Shown one piece after another: positions 34,591 to 41,571 of a stretch of 64,000 nt of DNA (the stretch's first letter is position 1; the number at the start of each line of letters is the position of its first letter). The DNA comes from JBDXHU01 sp039989475 (lineage in GTDB: Bacteria; Pseudomonadota; Gammaproteobacteria; Pseudomonadales; Halieaceae). The DNA lies in contig JBDXHU010000009.1 in NCBI GenBank assembly GCA_039989475.1, positions 310,001-374,000 of the forward strand, in the 5' to 3' direction. The notes below the pieces were generated by a model, which saw only the letters and a program-made list of their open reading frames with translations, made no database searches and was not told where the DNA came from. The position numbers were made by a program, and so were the translations under genes.

Positions 34591-34880
34591 TCAGTTGTGG
34601 ACGATTATATAGGCAGGATATTGGATGCTATCGATAAAGCTGTTCGACCCAAAACACCATTGTCATTCTAACGGGTGACAATGCGCAGGTGAGCATACAG
34701 CAAATTGGGAAGGCGAAGGTGGCACTATTGGCCCCTGGCGTGGAGGATTGAGTACGGGCCATGAAGGCGGCACCCTTCTCTGTTGCACCATTGCAACTTT
34801 GGCGAATACACGACACCACTCCACATCGAGCACGCTTTCTAATTCTTCCCCATTGCGAACAAAGCTGGGAATTTGTATGA
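34591..34880 (+). pseudogene. Sulfatase fragment, middle part, frameshifted
   Basis: Three plus-strand frames read in turn as an arylsulfatase: SVVDDYIGRILDAIDK (34591 on), NTIVILTGDNAQ (34653 on), GEGGTIGPWRGGLSTGHEGG (about 34712 on) and IEHAF-stop-FFPIANKAG (34825 on). These correspond in order to well-conserved sulfatase segments (...DNG...GGTIGPWRG...HEGG...FPT...AG). At least three frameshifts and one stop make it dead. The catalytic CxPSR segment is not present; the N-terminal part is missing. The rest of the gene resumes at 39048. Confidence 0.75.
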
Positions 34881-34952
34881 GGTAGGTCAATGTCACTTCA
34901 ATTCATGTAACGTAAAGTTGTAGGCAACGTGATTGAAATTTTGGGAGGTCAA

Positions 34953-36068
34953 ATGGAAGTTGGTGCTTTTTTGATGCCCACGCACCCACCAGAGCGGTCG
35001 ATACGGTCTGGCCAGATGTGCGATCTTCGTGAACTGGAGCGCTTGGACAAGCTGGGCTTCACCGAGGCGTGGATTGGTGAGCATTTCACCGCCACATGGG
35101 AGCCCTGCCCCGCCCCCGACTTGCTGATTGCCCAGGCGCTGTTGCGCACCAAACAGATTCGCCTTGGACCTCTCGGGCACCTGCTCCCTTATCACAATCC
35201 CGTCGAGTTGGCCCACCGGGTGGCCTACCTGGACCACATGGCCGAGGGCCGCTACCAGCTGGGCGTGGGCATCAGTGCCCTGCCCACCGATCACACGCTG
35301 TTTGACATCGACACCAGCGACGGGCGCAACCGTCGGATGACCTTCGAGGCGCTGGATATGATGATCCGGCTGTGGCGGGATGGCGCCAGTGACTACCGCG
35401 GCGAGTTCTGGTCCATGGGCGAAACGCAGAGCGAGTTGCCGGGCCTGGGCTATCATCTCCAACCCTACCAGGCACCCCACCCACCGGTTGCCATTGCCGG
35501 CCTCACGCCGGGGTCTGAAAACCACAAGCTCGCCGGTGAGAAAGGCTACATTCCGGTCAGCCTGAGCGTCACGCCCGATGCCGCGATCACCGCGAAACAC
35601 TGGGAGGCAGTAGAGGAAGGCGCGTCCCGATCCGGCCGCGTTCCCGACCGCGGCGAGTGGCGGATTATTCGCGATGTGTACGTGGCGCCCACGGACGCAG
35701 AGGCACGGGAGCTGGCCATTGACGGCATCATGGGTCGCTGCTGGCGCGAGTTTCTGCTGCCGGTTTACCTGGGTCTGGGCTTGGGGCCGTTCCTGAAGGA
35801 AGACCCTGCCATGGCCGACGAGGACATTTCGCTGGAATACCTGGCGGATAAGCTGTGGCTGGTGGGTTCGCCGGATACCGTGGTAGATCGCATTATTGAT
35901 CTGCAGGCGCAGACCGGTGGTTTCGGGCACCTGACCATCGTTTCCTACGATGCCTCCGGCGAGCAGGAAGCCTGGAATCGTAGCCTGCAGTTACTGATGA
36001 ACGACGTTTTGCCCCGGTGTCAGGGCGCGGGCGTCAACGAGGAACCAAAGGTGGGAATATCCGCATGA
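34953..36068 (+). CDS. LLM-class flavin-dependent oxidoreductase
   Basis: A 371-residue bacterial-luciferase-like monooxygenase (TIM barrel, FMN or F420 dependent). MEVGAFLMPTHPP, WIGEHF, IRLGPLGHLLPYHNPVELAHRVAYLDHMAEGRYQLGVG and GSPDTVVDRIIDLQAQTGGFGHLTIV are family landmarks; it resembles the limonene monooxygenase/alkanal monooxygenase alpha-like group. Start 34953 is set by GGGAGGT just upstream. It heads a four-gene cassette and overlaps the VOC gene by 4 bases. A fragment of a close paralogue lies at 38821-39024. A reductase partner is not encoded here. Confidence 0.88.
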   Translation: MEVGAFLMPTHPPERSIRSGQMCDLRELERLDKLGFTEAWIGEHFTATWEPCPAPDLLIAQALLRTKQIRLGPLGHLLPYHNPVELAHRVAYLDHMAEGRYQLGVGISALPTDHTLFDIDTSDGRNRRMTFEALDMMIRLWRDGASDYRGEFWSMGETQSELPGLGYHLQPYQAPHPPVAIAGLTPGSENHKLAGEKGYIPVSLSVTPDAAITAKHWEAVEEGASRSGRVPDRGEWRIIRDVYVAPTDAEARELAIDGIMGRCWREFLLPVYLGLGLGPFLKEDPAMADEDISLEYLADKLWLVGSPDTVVDRIIDLQAQTGGFGHLTIVSYDASGEQEAWNRSLQLLMNDVLPRCQGAGVNEEPKVGISA

Positions 36069-36439
36069 GCTATGTAGCACTGCTAACCAACCGCTTCGAC
36101 GAGGTGAGTCTTTTCTACGGGGACCTGCTGGGTTTTCCCACTGTTGAGGAATGGGATCGCGATAACGCCCGGGGCCGACGCTTCGACACCGGCGGGATGC
36201 GACTGGAGATCATCGACAATGAGCGGGAGCAGCATCGCCTGGCGCTGGGTGAGCCGGCGGACAGAATGCACATCGTCATAGAGGTTTCCGACATCGATGA
36301 GGCCAGGTCGCACCTGGCGCTGAATGCACCGCCTGTCACTGATACCAGCTGGGGTAGCCGCCTGTTTCAGGTCCACGACCCGGACGGTATTCCGGTGACC
36401 TTTTTACAGTGGCTTGAGCCCGCGGAGGGCCGTGCATGA
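36065..36439 (+). CDS. VOC-family (glyoxalase/extradiol-like) protein
   Basis: A 124-residue vicinal-oxygen-chelate protein (beta-alpha-beta-beta-beta pair). VSLFYGDLLGFPTVEEW, RRFDTGGMRLEII and FQVHDPDGIPVTFLQW are typical of the glyoxalase I-like fold. The ATG overlaps the LLM stop and the stop overlaps the ubiX-like start (both ATGA), so LLM, VOC and UbiX are translationally coupled and probably act on one pathway. The specific reaction is unknown. The first codons of a second copy exist at 39024. Confidence 0.85.
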   Translation: MSYVALLTNRFDEVSLFYGDLLGFPTVEEWDRDNARGRRFDTGGMRLEIIDNEREQHRLALGEPADRMHIVIEVSDIDEARSHLALNAPPVTDTSWGSRLFQVHDPDGIPVTFLQWLEPAEGRA

Positions 36440-37059
36440 AACGCTTGATCATTGGTATTTCCGGCGCCAGCGGCGTGATCTATGGCATCCGCATGCTGGA
36501 GGTGCTGAAGGAGCTCGGCGACGTTGAAACGCACCTGATCATTAGCAAATTCGGCCGCCTGAATATCGATATCGAAACTGATCACAGCATCGACTACGTC
36601 GAGGGTCTGGCCGACGTGGTACACGGCTATGGTAACCAGGCGGCGGCGATTTCCAGCGGCTCCTTCAGGACAGATGGGATGGTGATCGCGCCCTGTTCGA
36701 TGAATACCCTATCAGCAATCGCGCACTCGGCGGCTGACAGCCTGCTGGTCAGGGCAGCTGACGTGGTTTTGAAGGAGCGCCGTCCGTTGGTACTGATGCC
36801 GCGTGAAGTGCCACTGCACGTGGGGCACTGCAAGCTGTTGTACGAGGTGGCACAGCTTGGCGCTGTCATCGCCCCACCCATGCCAGCGTTCTATAACCAG
36901 CCGGCCACCATTGACGACCTGATCAACCACAGCGTGGGCAGGGTACTGGACCTCTTCGGTATCGACACTGGCGCCGTGAAACGCTGGGAGGGGTCACTCA
37001 AATCCACCACCGCTGACCCGGTCCCAGTCAATGTAACTGACATGAAAGAGCACAAGTGA
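36436..37059 (+). CDS. UbiX-like flavin prenyltransferase
   Basis: A 207-residue flavoprotein of the UbiX/Pad1 family, which makes prenylated FMN for UbiD-type decarboxylases. GISGASGVIYGIRMLEVL, the SGSFRTDGMVIAPCSMNTLSAIAHS region and PLVLMPREVPLHVGHCKLL match conserved FMN- and DMAP-binding motifs. It lies 36 bases upstream of a UbiD-family gene, exactly the expected partnership, so it is more likely a dedicated partner than the ubiquinone enzyme. Confidence 0.92.
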   Translation: MKRLIIGISGASGVIYGIRMLEVLKELGDVETHLIISKFGRLNIDIETDHSIDYVEGLADVVHGYGNQAAAISSGSFRTDGMVIAPCSMNTLSAIAHSAADSLLVRAADVVLKERRPLVLMPREVPLHVGHCKLLYEVAQLGAVIAPPMPAFYNQPATIDDLINHSVGRVLDLFGIDTGAVKRWEGSLKSTTADPVPVNVTDMKEHK

Positions 37060-37095
37060 TTACCGGAAACACAAACTGAGTCTCTGGAGACAACT

Positions 37096-38748
37096 ATGGC
37101 TATTAAAATTGACTACGACAGTATCCCCCGCAGCTATCGCGACTATCTGGAACAGATGGTGAAGGAAGGCGAGTACCTCGCCATCGACGACGAGGTCGAC
37201 TGGGACCTTGAGATGGGAGCCATCTGCCGCCATGCGGACGAGACCATGTCGCCCTCGCCGATCTTCAACAAGGTCAAGGACGCCCCGGGATTCCGCTCCG
37301 CCGAATGGGGATTTACCAAGAGCGGCACCCGCGGTCGGCCATGGTGCAGGGTAGCGCCCAACGTTGGTGTACCGCTCGATTCCACCTTAATGGAGATACA
37401 GGCCGCGTATATTCATGCCCTGGAAAACAATCCCGTGCATCCGCCCAAGATTGTCGACGCGAAAGATGCACCCTGTAAGGAGAACAAGTGGGTCGGTGAC
37501 GAGATCGACCTGGAGAAGCTCCCCGTGCCGCTCCAGCACGCGGGTGATGCCGAGCGTATGCTGCAATCCGCTGGTGTGAATATCTGCCAGACCCCCGATG
37601 GCAAGTGGACCAACTGGTCGATCAACCGCTCCGCCGTGCATGACAAGAACACGATGAAAGGCTGGTGGATGGACACCCAGCACAACGGCATGATCTTCAA
37701 GATGTGGAAGGAAAAGGGCGGGGGGGACATGCCCTTCGCCATCGCCTTCGGCGTGCCGCCGGTTTGTGCCTGGCAGAGCGCAAGCCGCGTTCCCGACTTC
37801 GTGGATGAGTACGATATCGCCAGCCAGATGCTCAACGCGCCGATCGAGATGGTCAAGTGCGAGACCAACGACCTGATGGTTCCCGCTACGGCCGAAATCG
37901 TCATCGAGGGCACCGTCTCGATTTCGGAGGTGCTCACGGAGGGGCCATACGGCGAACACGCTGGCTATCACTTCGATGACAAGGTAGTCCCGAAGCCGCG
38001 GCAGGACGTCACCTGTGTGACCTTCCGGGACAACGCGATTCTTCCTCTCGCCGTCCCCGCCGTGACGCCCAACAGCACGGTGATCGGCATCGCTGTCTGC
38101 AACAGTGGCGACGTGGTGCTCGGGCTCAAGAAGGAGGGCTTTCCGATCATCGACGGTCTCGCGACCATCGAGTCCTCCGGCAGTTGGTTCGTGCTCCGGG
38201 TGAAGAACAACTGGCACGAGCTGACCGGCTGGAGCCTGGACGAGTTCATGAACAAGCTCGGAAAATTCATCTGGTGGAATCACCTCGGCGGCTGCTTCAC
38301 CAAGGTCCTGGTGGTCGGCGAGGACATTGATCCCGAGGATCCGCTCGCCGTGACCTATGCCTTTGCCACCCGTAACCACCCGGAGAGGGGAGTCTGGTAC
38401 TTTGCCGATTCACCAAATTTTGGCGTTGGGACGGAGGCCTACCACAGCGTAGAAGACTACTTCGGTCGGGTTACGATCCCGGGGAATGAGGATCAGGAAA
38501 TAGTCAGCGGCTCGGGAATAGGTATCTACAGCTGCATCGGTCTTGAAGAGCACACGGGAAAGCCCAAGCCGCATATCCTGACCTTCAAGCGAGCCTGGCC
38601 GAAGGCCGTCCAGGACAAGGTGCTGGCGAACTGGGAGCGCTGGGGCTTCCGCACGCCCGATCCGGTATTGCAGAAGCATGCCTCGCAGAGCACACCGTGG
38701 GTCTACTTCACCAAGAGCGGTGAAGGCGAAACCGGGAGGGGGGCATAA
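37096..38748 (+). CDS. UbiD-family prFMN-dependent decarboxylase
   Basis: A 550-residue UbiD-family protein. SINRSAVHDKNTMKGWW, the GPYGEHAGYHFDDK loop, and FIWWNHLGGCFTKVLVVGEDIDPEDPLAVTYAFATR are conserved family segments, the latter with acidic residues near the active site. It needs prenylated FMN, supplied by the UbiX-like protein upstream. It is longer than E. coli UbiD (497) and looks like the aromatic or acrylic acid decarboxylase groups; the substrate is unknown. The start region has a normal ribosome-binding site (TCTGGAGACAACT). It ends 72 bases before the LLM paralogue remnant. Confidence 0.9.
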   Translation: MAIKIDYDSIPRSYRDYLEQMVKEGEYLAIDDEVDWDLEMGAICRHADETMSPSPIFNKVKDAPGFRSAEWGFTKSGTRGRPWCRVAPNVGVPLDSTLMEIQAAYIHALENNPVHPPKIVDAKDAPCKENKWVGDEIDLEKLPVPLQHAGDAERMLQSAGVNICQTPDGKWTNWSINRSAVHDKNTMKGWWMDTQHNGMIFKMWKEKGGGDMPFAIAFGVPPVCAWQSASRVPDFVDEYDIASQMLNAPIEMVKCETNDLMVPATAEIVIEGTVSISEVLTEGPYGEHAGYHFDDKVVPKPRQDVTCVTFRDNAILPLAVPAVTPNSTVIGIAVCNSGDVVLGLKKEGFPIIDGLATIESSGSWFVLRVKNNWHELTGWSLDEFMNKLGKFIWWNHLGGCFTKVLVVGEDIDPEDPLAVTYAFATRNHPERGVWYFADSPNFGVGTEAYHSVEDYFGRVTIPGNEDQEIVSGSGIGIYSCIGLEEHTGKPKPHILTFKRAWPKAVQDKVLANWERWGFRTPDPVLQKHASQSTPWVYFTKSGEGETGRGA

Positions 38749-38820
38749 TCTCTGGATCGGGTCAGGGAGAAGCGGGCCGGAGGGGGTAGGTTGCTGCCCT
38801 CTTCATGCCGCCACAACAAC

Positions 38821-39047
38821 CTGTGGCCGGCGGGTTCAACCGAGACCGTCACGGGGCGCATTTTGGATTTGCAGGCGCAGACCGGAGGCTTCGGTCACCT
38901 GACCATTGTTTCCTACGACGCCACTGGTGAGGAGGCGGCCTGGCAGCGGAGCCCGGAATTATTGATGAGGGATGTGTTGCCCTCCTGCCAGCAAGCCATT
39001 AATCACAGTGTGGAGATTGCCTGATGAGTTATGTCGCCCTGATCACC
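38821..39047 (+). pseudogene. Remnant of a second LLM-VOC gene pair
   Basis: An in-frame C-terminus of an LLM protein (LWPAGSTETVTGRILDLQ...HLTIVSYDATGEEAAW...LLMRDVLPSCQ) matching the tail of the gene at 34953 and ending with TGA at 39022-39024, followed in the same TGATG overlap by MSYVALITDR, the start of a VOC protein (compare MSYVALLTNR at 36065). After about 8-10 VOC codons the sequence switches to sulfatase. Thus at least one more copy of the cassette start once stood to the right and was lost. Confidence 0.8.
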
Positions 39048-39401
39048 GACCGCCCCATTGATGGCATGAACCAGTCTGACTTCTTGCTGGGCAAGCAGGA
39101 GAAATCAAACCGGGAGTATGTGGTTACCTATGTTGGGGATAGGGTATTTTCCGTCAAGTGGCGAACTCTCAAGGTGCACTTTTTTACCGCTTAGGGTACC
39201 TTTGCAACCATCGTCCAGCACACCTTCCCACAGGTATACGACATAAAAAATGATCCCGGCGAAACCAGGGAACTCTGGCAATCAGAGGGTTACGCACACC
39301 TCTGGGTAATGAAGCCTGTGACGCAAATTCTGACTCAGCTCGCAATCAGTCAGCGAAAATATCCGAATATTAAACCCGGGCAGGAATTCTCTGGATACTG
39401 A
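39048..39401 (+). pseudogene. Sulfatase fragment, 3' part
   Basis: One frame reads DRPIDGMNQSDFLLGKQEKSNRE...VGDRVFSVKWRTLKVHFF, then an in-frame TAG at 39192-39194, then YDIKNDPGETRELWQ...and a natural end at TGA 39399-39401. This is the C-terminal part of an arylsulfatase (IDG-x-DQ-DFLLGKQEKSNRE is highly characteristic). It continues the fragment at 34591-34880 with only a few residues missing, which indicates that the cassette was inserted into this one gene. Apart from the TAG the frame is intact. Confidence 0.8.
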
Positions 39402-39516
39402 TTCAGCCAAAAAGGGATGATTGCGGTTTTAACCTTCTCACCGTTAAGAAGTTCACACTGAAAGCCGGGCTATGCTCAGGTATACTCGGCCCCTTTCCAC
39501 ATGACCGCGTAGCAGA

Positions 39517-40833
39517 ATGAGCAATTCCACCCACAAAGTCGGCTTTGTCAGCCTCGGCTGCCCCAAGGCCCTGGTGGATTCCGAACGCATCCTCACCCAG
39601 CTGAAGATGGACGGCTATGACATCGTGCCCTCCTACGAGAATGCCGACGTGGTCGTGGTAAACACATGCGGCTTTATCGACTCCGCCAAGCAGGAATCCC
39701 TGGATGCGATCGGTGAGGCGCTTAACGAAAACGGCAAGGTGATAGTCACCGGCTGTATGGGTAAAGACGCCGAGGAAATCACCCGGGTGCATCCTGATGT
39801 ATTGGCGGTGAGTGGCCCACAGGCTTACGAGGAAGTGGTGGGTGCTGTACATGAATATGTACCGGCACCAACTAACCACGATCCCCTGATCGACCTGGTT
39901 CCGCCGCAAGGTGTGAAACTCACCCCGCGTCACTATGCCTATTTGAAAATATCCGAGGGCTGCAATCACAGTTGCAGCTTCTGCATCATTCCCGACCTGC
40001 GCGGCAAGCTTGTCAGCCGGCCTATCGGCGACGTGATGGAAGAAGCAGAAAGACTAGTAAAAGCCGGTGTGCGCGAACTGCTGGTGATCTCACAGGACAC
40101 GAGCGCCTATGGCATCGACACCAAATTTCGCACCGGCTTCTGGAATGGTCGCCCGCTGAAAACCCATATGCAGCAATTGTGTGAAGCGCTGGCAGAATTC
40201 GGCATCTGGGTACGACTGCACTACGTCTACCCCTACCCCCACGTCGACAAGGTCATCCCGCTGATGGCAGAGAACAAGATCCTGCCCTACCTGGACATCC
40301 CTTTTCAGCACGGCAGCCCGCGCTTGCTAAAAGCCATGAAGCGCCCCGCCGCCGCCGAGAATACTCTCGAACGCATTCATACCTGGCGCGGCATCTGCCC
40401 AGACATCACCCTGCGCTCAACCTTTATTGTCGGTTTCCCCGGCGAGACCGATGAAGACTTTGATGTGCTGCTCGACTTCCTGCAGGAGGCACAGTTGGAC
40501 CGGGTCGGTTGTTTCCAGTACTCACCCGTGGACGGCGCCCGCGCCAACGCCCTGCCAAATCACGTGCCGCCGGAGCTTATGCAGGAGCGCTGGGAGCGCT
40601 TTATGGAAGTGCAGCAGGTCATCAGCGCTGCCAAGTTGCAGGCAAAGATTGGTAGCACCCAGGAAATACTGATCGACAGTGTCAGTGCCGAGGGCGCCCT
40701 CGGACGCTCCACCGCAGACGCCCCTGAAATCGATGGCCAGGTGCACCTGCCCGGCATTACCGATCTCGCGCCAGGGGATTTCGTGGAAGCGGAAATCACC
40801 GGCGCCGACGAGTACGACCTGTTCGTTGAGTAA
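39517..40833 (+). CDS. rimO: Ribosomal protein S12 methylthiotransferase RimO
   Basis: A 438-residue radical-SAM enzyme that methylthiolates Asp88 of ribosomal protein S12. The N-terminal MTTase domain carries the auxiliary cluster cysteines C15, C51 and C80; the radical-SAM cluster is C149-x3-C153-x2-C156 (CNHSCSFC); a TRAM domain ends the protein (about 370-438). All required residues are present, so this copy should be functional. It has its own TATACT promoter element at 39481-39486. An orphan duplicate of its first 17 codons is 5.2 kb upstream. Confidence 0.96.
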   Translation: MSNSTHKVGFVSLGCPKALVDSERILTQLKMDGYDIVPSYENADVVVVNTCGFIDSAKQESLDAIGEALNENGKVIVTGCMGKDAEEITRVHPDVLAVSGPQAYEEVVGAVHEYVPAPTNHDPLIDLVPPQGVKLTPRHYAYLKISEGCNHSCSFCIIPDLRGKLVSRPIGDVMEEAERLVKAGVRELLVISQDTSAYGIDTKFRTGFWNGRPLKTHMQQLCEALAEFGIWVRLHYVYPYPHVDKVIPLMAENKILPYLDIPFQHGSPRLLKAMKRPAAAENTLERIHTWRGICPDITLRSTFIVGFPGETDEDFDVLLDFLQEAQLDRVGCFQYSPVDGARANALPNHVPPELMQERWERFMEVQQVISAAKLQAKIGSTQEILIDSVSAEGALGRSTADAPEIDGQVHLPGITDLAPGDFVEAEITGADEYDLFVE

Positions 40834-40842
40834 ACACGCGCG

Positions 40843-41571
40843 ATGAACCTGCTACTGTTTTCTGCACAAGACCGGCTGGATGGCGAGGGCGAGGGCGAGG
40901 GTGATCGCATTCGCATTGCCGGCCAGCGCTTGCAACACCTGCAGGAGGTGCTCAGCAGCAATGAAGGCGATCGCCTGCGGGTAGGCGAGATCAACGGCCT
41001 CATGGGCCATGGCGAAATACTGGAACTGGGCCCGGATGAAGCCTTGCTGCAGGTGGAGCTGGATCAATCGCCCCCACCCAAGCTGCCACTCACACTATTA
41101 CTGGCATTGCCGCGCCCAAAAATGCTACGGCGCATTTTGCGCACAGTGGCAGAGCTGGGTGTGGCCGAATTGCATTTGCTCAACAGTGCCCGGGTAGAAA
41201 AGAGTTACTGGCAAACGCCGGTATTGGAGCCCGCGGTGGTGGAGGCGTATTTTTTACAGGGGCTGAGCCAGAGCCGCGACACGGTGCTACCCGGTCTCAG
41301 CGTACACAAGCGCTTTAAACCCTTTGTTGAAGATGAACTGCCGGCGCTGATTGAAGGGCAACGCGCCCTGCTCGCCCACCCGGGGGAATATCCACCCTGC
41401 CCTGGCAACGACCAGCAAGCCACCGTCCTGGTGATAGGGCCGGAGGGCGGCTTTATTCCCTATGAGGTAGAAAAACTTCAGGCCGCCGGCTGCGATACGA
41501 TCAGCCTGGGTCCAAGAATCTTGCGGGTGGAGAACGCCGTCTCCACCCTGATCGCTAAAATGAGTACTTAA
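40843..41571 (+). CDS. rsmE: 16S rRNA (uracil-1498-N3)-methyltransferase
   Basis: A 242-residue SPOUT methyltransferase. PKMLRRILRTVAELGVAELHLLNSARVEKSYW, VIGPEGGFIPYEVEKL and LGPRILRVENAV are the RsmE motifs that form the trefoil knot and SAM site. It follows rimO by 9 bases. The N-terminus contains a GEGEGEG insertion encoded by three GGCGAG repeats (40882-40899), absent from typical members. The last 17 bases overlap the 3' end of the convergent TonB receptor gene. Confidence 0.93.
   Translation: MNLLLFSAQDRLDGEGEGEGDRIRIAGQRLQHLQEVLSSNEGDRLRVGEINGLMGHGEILELGPDEALLQVELDQSPPPKLPLTLLLALPRPKMLRRILRTVAELGVAELHLLNSARVEKSYWQTPVLEPAVVEAYFLQGLSQSRDTVLPGLSVHKRFKPFVEDELPALIEGQRALLAHPGEYPPCPGNDQQATVLVIGPEGGFIPYEVEKLQAAGCDTISLGPRILRVENAVSTLIAKMST

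Larger units (their letters stand above)
34354..39516. mobile_element. Nested insertion between two rimO 5' ends
   Basis: The 5.16-kb segment between the orphan and the intact rimO start. Outer layer: a broken sulfatase (middle part around 34591-34880, 3' part 39048-39401). Inner layer: about 4.17 kb with four intact genes (LLM, VOC, UbiX, UbiD) plus remnants of a second LLM-VOC pair. No integrase, transposase or terminal inverted repeat is seen, so the mechanism is unknown; homologous recombination at the conserved rimO 5' end is one possibility. Confidence 0.6.

Noticed and set aside
37387..38379. A 330-codon minus-strand open frame
   Set aside because: Antisense to the UbiD-like gene, whose conserved motifs are continuous through the region.
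39192..39194. In-frame TAG in the sulfatase 3' part considered as a recoded codon
   Set aside because: The other part of the same gene is frameshifted and lacks the N-terminus, so simple decay explains it.
38749..39516. Attempt to find an intact gene after ubiD
   Set aside because: Only the LLM/VOC remnant and the sulfatase 3' end are present, with an in-frame TAG; nothing intact remains.
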